57,914 nt of DNA, from contig JAYMTF010000075.1 of the NCBI GenBank assembly GCA_036897485.1, positions 1-57,914 on the forward strand, in the 5' to 3' direction. Positions within the stretch are counted from its first letter, which is position 1. Each line of letters opens with the position of its first letter. Position numbers and translations under genes: made by a program. The notes under the pieces are model-generated. The model was not told the origin of the DNA. It ran no database searches and saw only the letters and a list, made by a program, of their open reading frames with translations. This stretch comes from Pelargonium nanum. Taxonomy: Eukaryota > Streptophyta > Magnoliopsida > Geraniales > Geraniaceae. Of the stretch, positions 12,634-26,714 are shown piece after piece.

Positions 12634-13174
12634 TCTATTCACCAATTCTTCAAACAATATTTGTATGTTTTCTTATAAATTTCTCTACTCTCTTATTTAC
12701 TACTTACATGAGGAGGTGAAACTTATAGCAAAGTGTAATGCTAGGTAAAGAGCTGGATTGGTTTGTCTTGTGACAATTTATTTACTAATATTATTTTTTT
12801 AATATTCTGGACATTTATGTATCTATGAATGATTTTTACTGAGTTATGAACAATATGAATGAAACACTGATTTCAGAATAACAAGAAACGTGACAGATTC
12901 ATCAACAGAGGGCATACAGAACAAAAAGATATTTAGCTCGTTGATTGTTACATGTGACTTATAAAGTTCCTTTTCGGAGCAAAAAAAGATTTATCTAGCG
13001 AGGCAGACTGTCAAAACTCAGACCTACCAGTTAACAGCCAGCCGGCTTCATGTCCAAGGCTTGGCTTAACAACAGCGGGAAAAGCAGGTGTATATATACA
13101 TGGTAAGGATTTTATGCACATGCATGTATGTGCGCGCGTGAATTAAAGGACAATCAAAGTCCTAGCCTCTCACT
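12634..13174. other. Convergent 3' flanks of the ERF and SnRK1 genes
   Basis: About 540 bases between two convergent genes, so both 3' UTRs should lie here. The only notable structure is a 28-bp alternating purine-pyrimidine tract at 13113-13140, in the probable SnRK1 3' UTR. No gene seen. Confidence 0.6.
13113..13140. repeat. 28-bp alternating purine-pyrimidine tract (Z-DNA-prone)
   Basis: Every base from 13113 to 13140 alternates pyrimidine and purine, through ATGCACATGCATGTATG and then TGCGCGCGTG. It starts about 35 bases past the SnRK1 stop codon, so it is probably transcribed. Such tracts can adopt left-handed DNA under supercoiling; any role here is inference. Confidence 0.7.
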
Positions 13175-17272
<4,098 letters not shown>

Positions 17273-18828
17273 TTTTTTCTTTTTCACATGCATGATTAGA
17301 GAAAAATAAATTAGGATAGAAGGAATAGATTAATGCCCTTATTCATGAATGTTATGAGCATAGCTGTGGCAGGATGCATAATATATACATATATACTGAG
17401 ACACGTAAAATATCCGTGTAATGTAACACATTATCAGGCAAATATAACCCCTTCGACTAATACTTGACCTAGGAAAGGAAAGGAAAGGAAGGGGAACTGA
17501 AAATTTATATTTTTCTTTTGGAGGAAATTAGCAAGAGTAACTCAGACACCGACAATTAGATCAGTTTTCCCCTATTTGGAGGAAATTAATTTAGAAGGTA
17601 TTGTTTCTATTGTATGCAGATAAAAAGATGAGGGAAGAAAGCAACTGAACAGGATAAAATTTCCCATACATATTGTACTTTTCCTTCCCATGTGCATAAG
17701 AAGATAGGGATAATGTGTACATTAAAGATGTCACTTCAAGAGAGAAATAGTTTATGAAATTTAAAAATTTACCTCAATGCACAATGCAAGCTTTGTATTA
17801 CCAATAACCTTGAGGTAGTTTTCAATAGAAAAATCCTCTTTATATTAAAAAAAATCAAATATCCTTTTATTTATAAAAACTGGTATTTAAAAACAAATTA
17901 GCTCTTATTTCTAGGGCTTTGACAATTCTTGTCATCTGGGATGCAACCGCGCCACAACCTGAGGTGCAGGCTCCAGTTCATTTTTTTTCCAGGGGCAGCA
18001 AATTAGGTAATATGGTGCCCGGGATTTAAAATGACTAACAGCATTATAACTAAGCAGGTTAGCTGCAAACAATATAAACAAGTGAAGTTTTTGCATATCA
18101 TTTCCTTCCTTAAATCTTGTTTCACCACGGGTCTACTTATTCAACATAAATACCATCAGAATAGAAGCAGACTAAGTCATTCGATTAGTAAAGCAGGCAA
18201 TTAGTGTTTCCCTCCATGTGCACCTATGCACACTCAAACAATCACATACACAAAAATAAGTGAGGAACCAATACAACAAGAACCACTATTTACTAAATAA
18301 AAACACCAACCCCTGTCAATATGAAATTTCTTTTACCCACCATTGCTAATGAAAAGTAGACCATTTGTAACGTATATCCAGACAAATTACTCAATAAGAA
18401 TAATGATAAAGTATGAAAAGCCCACAATTTTTAAGAGTAACAAATCCTCACAGCCAATATCATCACCAAACAAATATGCTAAACCAAGTTTAGGTTGCCA
18501 GAGTTGAATTGAGAAGAAATTGACCTCTGATTGCTGCTAATGATCTAATTGACCCATTAACTGATTAGGGTTTCAAATTTCAGATTAAGAAGATTTGGAC
18601 TAACAAATGGATGAGAAAGGAAAAATAAAAAAGCAAATGGAGACCCAAACCCATAAAATGAAGCTCGAACTCAATTTCGCAACCCACAAGGACCCTATGC
18701 TGAAATAGATCTCGAAACCGAGACCCACCAAAAGGGACAATCCAATATCTCAATTCTGGTCCAAATTGGTATAGAAACAAATGCACAGATACTTACACCT
18801 ATAAGTATGTGGAACTATAGAGACTTAC
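17273..18828 (-). other. Probable SnRK1 5' leader intron
   Basis: No coding signal is seen in 1.5 kb upstream of the SnRK1 start. On the minus strand, a consensus donor GTAAGT begins at 18828 and a second begins at about 18797. SnRK1 genes commonly carry an intron in the 5' leader (family knowledge), so this stretch is probably that intron, with an acceptor just upstream of the start codon. A GGAAA pentamer run lies near 17475. Confidence 0.5.
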
Positions 18829-19010
18829 ATAGACGAGAAGGCTTAAAAAATTGAGAGCTTATTGAGAGAAAGGAATCGGAACTGCAGAGACGATATCCAA
18901 TTTGCCTGTTTCTGTCTCTCAGGCTATGCCTGCAGTTCTTCTGACGATCTCCTTCTTTCTCTCTCTTGGAGTTCGGGAATTGAGGACCAATCAAGGGCAC
19001 AAGCAGCAAT
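18829..19010 (-). other. Candidate non-coding first exon of the SnRK1 gene
   Basis: On the minus strand this piece is GC-richer than its flanks, has pyrimidine/GA-rich leader-like sequence, contains no ATG, and ends exactly at a GTAAGT donor. That fits a leader exon free of upstream ORFs. The transcription start is not defined by an obvious TATA box. Confidence 0.45.
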
Positions 19011-20630
19011 GCTAATTAATTTTATTTTTCAGTTATTTTGAAAAGTACGGAAATACCCCTGAATAAGCTAGCGTTAGTTTCTCAAAAATAGCTGATAAGT
19101 AGGTAGAACTTATAAACATTAATGTGCTCCGACTCTTTTTAACAATAAGTATTAAGGGTTGGAGCAGATTTTGCATTCCCCGTCCCCATCTCCTTTTCCT
19201 AAGTCGCCTCACAGACCATTCGAGACTCCTAAATGCCTTTGAAACCTACTCACCCCCTCGATATTATGCAAGACCCATCAGGATCCCTTCTAACGCCTCC
19301 ATGATAATTTCACAGGGTATTAAAGGTTGTGCGGTTGAAAAGGGACCTCATATTCTTTCTCAACGCAATGCGTGAGACTCCTAAGCTTTGGGGGCCAACC
19401 TGCAAGTACATGCATCGCATACCCGTCTCCAAAACGCATGCACACACCTCCCGCATGTTGACCTCTAACAAGCATTATGTGTCAACGCACGCCCCCTTAC
19501 GTTCTGACAAGACACGCGTTTAATTGTGCCCTTTTTACACTTTATGCTCTCAAATCAACATACACACTCATATTTTACAATGATAGAGATTGTAATTTCG
19601 CGCCCAAGGTTAAATTCAGGGGTACCTCTGGGTTTTGCTTAATGGTATGCTACTTTGTAGTATGCCAAGCTTAAGTAGTTAACTAAAAGTCCGATAAAAA
19701 AATATTCTATGTGTAAAATAACAAGTATAAAACTCGTACAACAGGAATATGTCTACAATGATACGCGTTTGAGGTGTTCTATTGACCCCTAGTTAACAGG
19801 ACGCATTAAAAATGTTTTGCTAGGACTGGTAGTGCTTCGGCTATATGGAGGATGTGGTTTGAAACGGCGTCGATGGCGGAGTACTCGATAGTGTGAGTAA
19901 GGGAGAGGAAAAGAATACCAATGAGTTAATGTCATCTAATGTTAATAGATTCATACCCACTTCAACGAATTTGTGAGTACAAAATCTCTTTAAATGTACT
20001 TATACATCAAAAGTGATTACGTGTGTTAAAAATTAGTCAACACTTCACCAAAATGAGCCCATCTGAAAATTTCCCAAAATTGTTTTTGTTCTTCTTTATT
20101 TGATAAAGGATTTTCATTGACTTGGCTACGTCATTACAAATATATGCAGACACAATCAAGCCTAGTCGCTTGCAAGTGATCTAATCCTACAATCAAAATG
20201 TGGGTATTTCTTTTGTACATGAATGTGAAGGCTGATGGATATGCACACACCATTTGCAGCTGCTCTACTCTCAAATCATAGTTTCTGGTACCACATTCCT
20301 TTTAGCTTTCTCATCAGTCCAATGCTACATTAACTTTTACCCTTTTGCTATCTTAATTTCTCTATATATGATCAATACAGATTAGAGCACAAAACTGAGC
20401 CTAAAAATCATGTAGCACCATGTATATGCTATGCAGCACCAGCAGCTCAAGCTTGTATGCCAGGATTTGGAATTGCTAATGTATGGGTAGAGCATGCATT
20501 TTCAGGCTGGGGACGATTTTCCGATCATGTACATCTATCTGCAAAACCATAACACTAAAGTACTGATCCATGTCTATAACAAAATCAGCAACACTTGCCT
20601 GATGAGAAATGCTGGAAAATTTGTACCTTC
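19011..20630. other. Intergenic region, repeat-like, no gene recognised
   Basis: Bases 19120-19560 are richer in CpG-containing words than neighbouring intergenic DNA and contain recurring words such as GAGACTCCTAA (near 19221 and 19374) and CGCATGCACAC-like motifs. This suggests an old transposon or a diverged repeat, but I see no terminal repeats and no transposon protein. Short ORFs here have no recognisable family. The right part, to 20630, is probably the 3' flank of the kinase gene. Confidence 0.4.
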
Positions 20631-23600
20631 TTAGAACCTTGGCTCGTGAACTGCCCATCGGATATGTACTTCATTCCTTTCTAGGAGCTCATCGATTATG
20701 TCTGATTCGGTTAACAATGGCGCGGAGAATTCAACCCTCTCTTTTGGGTCCTTGTGTTTCACATATCTCTGCCAAATGGTCAGAATGCACAATGAGTGAA
20801 ACCAAAAAGGAACAAACTAGTTTGAGAATAGTACTATTCTTCATATACTTATGCATATCATTTGGGTTCTTACCATGTCACCATTCTCTTTATCCGGTAC
20901 GCCCAAGCTACTCTTTGAGACAGGTTTGTTGGAATCCACCGGACTAATTAGATCTGTACAAGAGATGCTGTACGAGAGTGAGGATCTAACATCATCATTC
21001 CGTCTTTTAGAGGTCCATGCAAAGCTGCTTGGTGCTGTGATTGCTACTGGACCTGAATAATGACTCTTCTCTTTAGATGCATCCATCTCCTCCCTAAAAG
21101 CTCCTCTTCCATTGGCAACTTTTTGATTGCTACCATTGAGTCTACGAGTTGATAGAGAATTTCCATGAACCTCCTGCAAAGATGTGAAATAAAGACATAA
21201 TAAGACCTACTAAATTCTCTTCCAACCACAAATGCAAGTCAGTGCACTATACACTTGCGCGCGCGCACGTACCTCTCTTCGTCTAGTGACACCAACTGGA
21301 TCTTGCGAGACCTTACGGCCTTTTCTTGACTTTCTTTTTGCTGTTGGGTCTCGTGCATTGCCAGCCCTTTTCCTGCAAGTATATAATTCAGTATTGGTAA
21401 GGGACAAAACACTATATATACTCATAGCTTTATTCAAATTAGTATCTAATGATTCCTGCACTTCAATTGAAGTAAATAAACTCATTCAGCTTACTCATAC
21501 GCAAACAGACAAATAGGCATTGTAATGATGAAAGGGACAAAGTTTCATTAACTTTCCATGTTTATGACAATAGAGTAGAATTACCTTCGGGCTTCCTCAC
21601 GATTCTTAGCATCAATTTCTTTGTTAGGCGGATACTTGGGCAATCTCGATGGTTCACATGCAAAAGGCTTACTCATGAAATACTGGGATAAGATAAAACA
21701 CAAAGACATCAAATCAAAAATCAAAGAATGCATAGTTGCAGAATATGATATGCTATAATGGATTGAGCTGTTAAGTTGAAATCAAGAACTCAAAAAGATC
21801 AGGAACACTGACTGACCTCAGATATAAGGGCAGAAGAAGCAGTCCCTCGCTTGTAAGGTTCTATGGAAAGGAAAGTTTCTATAAGGTTCACAGCAGTTAT
21901 TGGAAAATCTTTACACCTCTCCCGAAGAGAACTTTCATATGTATGCTGGGATTTGAACACGCTGGCTAGAGGAAGGCGGCATTGTTTCCAGTATTCCTCT
22001 GATGGACTACCACAAAGCTTGAAGATTTTGTGTAATTGTTCAACCTGTAGATTGCACAAAAAACATTTCTCAACTTCAGCTGTCAAATGACTAAAGATTC
22101 AAAGCAATCCATTCAATAAGCCTTTTGTGCGGGTATAGAATTCAGCAAATTACACAGTTCCCAATATCTAACCCAACTGTAATATCCCTGGAGCTTTGAG
22201 AGTTCTTAACTTATTTTCCATCTCGAAATTTTTGGTATGGGGACAAATAAAATAGCTAAATAAACCCCTTTAAAGCAAAACATGAATAGTTTTTGTTGGA
22301 GGAATTGTAGAAGGTGAAAACAGATAAAAGCAGGATGGACTGCAATGTTTATGCATGCACATAAAGTTCCTAATTCATTCCTATCCTATACTTAAGTACT
22401 AGTACATGTTGGGATATTGCAAGTTGAAGAAACAAAAATTCATATTCTAATTAGTATAATCACCTCAGTTCTTCCTTTAAGGATAGGTCTCCCAATGAGA
22501 AGTTCTGCAAATACACAGCCCACACTCCACAGATCTACAGACACTCCATAATCCGTTGATCCCATCAAAAGTTCAGGAGGACGATACCACAATGTCACAA
22601 CTCGGCTGGTTAGTGAATGTCTGTTCCTCGGGTTGAGCATATTTGCCAATCCAAAATCTCCCAGTTTCAAAACTCCTTGATTGTTTACCAGAATATTGGA
22701 TGCTTTAATGTCTCTATGCATTACACCTCTCATGTGACAATGCTCGATGCCAGCTAACAGCTGCTTCATGTAACACTTAATCTGCCAAGAAAAATCAAAC
22801 CTTTACCTTCTCAAATTTCACCTTCCTTCTCTTTCACTTGCACTACCAGATGGGATTACTGATTTCAACCAAAAAACAAAGTGCATATACAAACACAAAC
22901 TTATTCTAGAAACTTACTTGTGCTTCGCTGAACTTAACGTCAGGAGAAGATAGTAGTCCAGAAAGATCATGCTCCATGTACTCAAACACAAGGTATATGT
23001 TACATGAGAGTCGAGAAGTGATTATCCCTTCCAACTTGATAATGTTTGGATGATCAAGTTTGCGAAGAATCATTATTTCTCGTGCCATAAACCTAACACT
23101 TTCTGGTTGGAAATTGTCAAAGTGCACCTTCTTCAGAGCTACTATCCTCCCAGTCTCAACTTCACGGGCTCGAAACACACTGCTGTATGTACCTTGTCCA
23201 ATCTAGGCGTAAGAGCAATTGAGAATCATCAACATATGAACAATGAACAAACAATAACAAAAAGTGAGACACCATCACCATCACATATTCAATCCTGTCA
23301 AACATTAGTTGTAAGATTTAAGAGATGAGCTGAATTAGTACTGTACCCTGCTTGAATATCCCAACTTTATATTAACTGATGTTTAGTCTCACCAATTTTC
23401 ATTTTCTACCATAAATGGATACAATGCTAATTAAGATCATAAATTAAAGGCACCATTGACAAATGACATACCAATCAAACAATGCATGGATCATAAGAAT
23501 TAGTACATTTCTATGCCAATTCACAAAAAGACCAATCAATGTTATACAACCAAATTGAAAGAATGAACAAAAGCATGACAGAATCTGATGGTACCAACCT

Positions 23601-24120
23601 TGTCGAGTTTCTCATAAGCATCTGCCCTAAGGGGTAGCCATCCGTGGATGGCCTCGCCGGCAGTGCCGCTCAGCCAGGAAGGCCAGCCCGCCGCCACGTG
23701 CTCGGCCTCCACATACCTAGGCGGCACCACCGTCGCCCTCAATTGGCGGCGGTGATCATGCTCTTTCTCTTCAGTCACCTTGTGATCATGCTCTTCTTCT
23801 TGTTGTTGCTGTTGTCGTTGATCCTCCTCCTCCTCCACATTCTCATTCAATTTGTCCCCCTCCTGGAGCCTGTAACTGTTGATCCGGTTCTTGTCCTCAG
23901 CCTGATCCTGATCCTCCTCCTTGTCCCGAAAAGACAAGACCCCGGAATGGGGGTATTTGGATGAACACCTGGAAATAGAAGAGGCATGGTCGGGATGGGT
24001 TTCCCTTCTTCCTTTTCCTCCTCCAGCTGCTGCTCTGGGAAGGAGAGGAGGGAGGCGGCGGCGGCGCTCGACAGCAGGAGATGCATCAAGCATCGCCTGC
24101 TTCGAGGATATGCAACCCAT
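20631..24120 (-). CDS. CDK-like Ser/Thr kinase with MGC N terminus (At1g54610/IBS1 type), eight exons
   Basis: Plant kinase of the CDKC-like group, probably not a classical cell-cycle CDK. Exons: 24120-23599, 23202-22918, 22781-22464, 22044-21817, 21682-21585, 21372-21273, 21173-20874 and 20768-20631; the frame closes to 662 residues. The start MGCISSKQ is a good myristoylation and palmitoylation signal, so membrane attachment is predicted. Residues 80-150 are very polar, with an acid/Gln run (EEEEDQRQQQQQEEEHDHK). The kinase domain covers about 168-455, with IGQGTYSSVFRARE, PESVRFMARE in the C-helix instead of the PSTAIRE of CDKs, catalytic HRDIKASN (Asp about 293), DFGLA and a VTLWYRPPELL loop. 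The C-terminal tail is basic (RKSRKGRK) and then Ser-rich, ending VHIRWAVHEPRF. The position next to SnRK1 matches an Arabidopsis neighbour as I recall. Substrates are unknown. Confidence 0.9.
21255..21271. repeat. Alternating purine-pyrimidine tract at a splice donor
   Basis: The 17 bases TGCGCGCGCGCACGTAC alternate perfectly. On the coding (minus) strand they form the first bases of kinase intron 6, overlapping its GTACGTG donor. This is a Z-DNA-prone or hairpin-prone element sitting on a 5' splice site. Confidence 0.7.
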
Positions 24121-25150
24121 TTGCCGCCGATTCCCGAAGCACCAACCAGAAGGAAAGGAAGAAAGAAACAAAAGAAGAATCACTCAGTTGAACAATAGGC
24201 TACAAATTGGGGGAGGACGGGCATGGACCTCACATTATCTCTTCCCACGACTGGTCTCCCATTAATTTAGTACTCTGTCCCAATTTTGATTCAAATCACT
24301 CCCAGTACCCAATTCTTCTTGCTTTCTTTCTTTTCTTTCTTTTTCTCTCTACTGTTATTTCTGGATTGGATGGTCTCTGTTTGTGTGTTGTGTTGTGTGT
24401 GTGACACACTCAAAGAGAGAGAAATTGGAACCAATTGTTCTCTGTATGTGTGTGTGTTGAGTCTGTATGGGAAAGCAAGATCTGCGCTGCAATTTATGGG
24501 TCCAATTGTGTTTTTGGTCCGAAAGCAGAGAGAGAGAAAAGATGCAATTCGTGGGTCCAAAATAGGGGTTTGTTGTTCTGGACAAAGCAAAAGAAAAGAA
24601 AAGGTGAAATGTAACCGTTGGGAGGGCTCTGTTTTTGCTCTGTTTCTGGTGTGGTAGGTTAGTTGGCTTGTTCCAAAGGCAATTAGGTTAAGCCACCTCA
24701 CTACAGTTTTCACCAAACTGTCCCTTACATTCTAAGGAGTTTTAGTTATAGATCCTTTATTTATTGGTTCGTCCAACAAATACAATACAACAACTTTTGT
24801 TTCCAAATTTTAGCTTACTCTGTTAATTTTGTGGTTTTCAGTTTTATAAGGAGACATGTTAAAAAATTGTTCTGCAGCTTTATTGTTTACACTTCCCTCT
24901 TAAAGATGATGACAGTTCCTCCCAAGTCCCAACAATGGACATGAAAATGGAAGGTCTTGCTATTGTTCAGTCAAAAACTAAAAATAAAGTTTCTGCAAAT
25001 ACTAAAAAGATAGATAATACACGTCAACTTGTTGGACAAGAGATTGCTTTCTGACAAAAAAATTTAAAAGTTGATATCAGAGTTTGACCCAAATAGTTCT
25101 TTACTTGCTGGTTATGCCAATGAAACAGATAGACAAGAAGATGATGATGA
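24121..25150. other. Intergenic region upstream of the kinase, 3' flank of WRKY-a
   Basis: Bases 24170-24720 are rich in pyrimidine/GA tracts and GT/CA microsatellite (for example TGTGTGTTGTGTTGTGTGTG near 24379), typical of a plant core promoter and 5' leader for the kinase. Several ORFs read through this low-complexity DNA, but none looks like a protein. The part from 24720 to 25150 is AT-rich 3' flank. Confidence 0.5.
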
Positions 25151-26294
25151 TCAGTGTCTAGTTCTGGGTGATGGGAGGCCATGATTGTGTTTTCCTTCAT
25201 AAGTGGTGAGGACTGCGTTGGGGTCATTTGAAGCTCTCTCTACATGCTTGCGCACATTGCATCCTGAGTTTGTGCATTTGTAATAGCTCCTGCACACACC
25301 AATGACCAAACCACATACATTAATATATGTATATATGATTGGATTGGAATTGATATATATAAATTATGAGTTTTGGGTACCTTGGATGTGGATTTCCCTT
25401 GACCACTTTCTGGCCATACTTGCGCCATCTATATCCATCATCCAAAACATCCACTTCACTTCTTGTCTGCACTATGATCTTTGGTTCAGCTGTAACTGTA
25501 GTGTTTCTGTAAAACATATGCAATGTTCATGTATGTGGTGGGTGTAATTAATTAAGTAAATGAAAGCTTGCCTTCTCTTAGGATTGGGTTCATCATCATC
25601 GTCATCACTCAGCTCAACTTTCATTTCAGCACGAACATCGACCCTGCTACTGCTAACCGGATGTGAAACAGTTTCATGGTTGCATGAAGAGTAGGATATT
25701 AATGGAGTTGAGGGCTGGATTTGCCTCTGCTGATGGTTTGTAGTGGCAATATTATTAATATTGGAGATGACAGAATCTGGTGGTGAATGAAAATGCAAAT
25801 CAGGCTCACAAAAAAGCTGATCATGATCATTGTCATCCCTCAGAATCACTTGTGGCAACACCTGTTGCTGTGACTTCCCAAAAGGGGTACCCTACAATAT
25901 ATTAAGTAACTTAAGACCTCAAAAAGAATCTAAAACGATTAAACTGTTTGATCCAATAAATTTTAACAGGGAAAAGAAGTAGAGAATTGATTCATCAAAT
26001 AACCTGATGCAAAAAGAACTCCGGGGAGTTAAGGAGGCCGGAGGTGGTGAACCGGTCAGGGGGCAGAGTGAGCAATGGAATAGTATCATCCCCAAAACCC
26101 TCCGCAGCCCAAACGTCCTCCAGAGGAGAAGGAGGCAGTAGCCGAGAGACAGACAGGTCCAGATCGTAGCAGTCGGAGAAGAGCCTGGAGACCAGAGTGA
26201 GAGGACCGGGACTCGAACCAGGGCCGCCCAAGGCGGCGTCAACGGTGAGTCCTGCCGGCACCGAATATCTGCTGGATTCTTTCTTCCCCGCCAT
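25151..26294 (-). CDS. WRKY factor (WRKY-a), group I derived but with only the C-terminal WRKY domain
   Basis: W-box-binding transcription factor of 291 residues. Exons: 26294-26004, 25891-25572, 25506-25381 and 25289-25151. The single WRKY domain is standard: WRKYGQK at residues 231-237 and a C-X4-C-X23-H-X-H zinc finger from Cys 251, split by the usual intron in the PR/SYYKC position. The exon 1 end [11 protein letters not shown] and the exon 2 start match those of the group I paralogue directly upstream. Exon 2 is 320 bases here against 665 in the paralogue: the part coding the N-terminal WRKY domain is missing, yet the frame is intact and the acidic DDDDDE...NPKRR end is kept. Intron 2 starts with GC instead of GT. 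It ends shortly after the zinc finger. A working C-terminal domain suggests DNA binding is retained; loss of the N-terminal domain may change partners. Confidence 0.9.
25507..25571 (-). other. GC-AG intron in WRKY-a
   Basis: The intron between exons 2 and 3 begins AAG|GCAAGC and ends ACAG, a minor GC-AG type. Exon 2 ends with AG and exon 3 begins with A, so an Arg codon is rebuilt; no GT nearby gives the same frame as the paralogue. It is only 65 bases long. Confidence 0.75.
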
Positions 26295-26714
26295 TAATTT
26301 AACTAACTTTTGAATGTGATCCTATACATATATACAGTGCAGAGAAATGGGGTGGAAAAATCATCAATTTTGAATTTATCATTAATCTCATGTGAGGTTG
26401 GTGTAGGGAATAAACTGTAGAGATACAAATGAAGGGTCTACACGTTAAACTAACCTCTAGATTCTTAATTTTGGAAGCTAGACTCACTTCCAAACAAATA
26501 GGGGTAGTGACTTCAAATAAAAATATTATAGTTTTCTTGATGCTAGTTTGTACCGGCAAATAATCACTATTTCATAAATTTGTATCTTAATTAAACCGAT
26601 CCAATCAAAACGTTACACCAGTTATATTTTAGGGTATACATGAGTGTAAAATGGGAAGGAAAATGAGGGTATACATGATACCGAAAGTCAAAGTATAGAA
26701 CTTCACGCGAAAAC
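26295..26714. other. Short spacer between the WRKY genes
   Basis: About 420 bases must contain the promoter and leader of WRKY-a and the 3' end of WRKY-b. One W-box core (TTGAC on the minus strand) occurs near 26686. No gene seen. Confidence 0.5.

Noticed and set aside
19260-19300. Possible 5S rRNA or Cassandra-type TRIM element from GGATCCC and CCATCAGG words
   Set aside because: The remaining 5S rRNA sequence and internal promoter boxes are absent.
24286-24716. Overlapping frames of 123 and 141 codons on opposite strands upstream of the kinase
   Set aside because: They read through CT/GA- and GT-rich promoter and leader sequence and have no domain; they are compositional artefacts.
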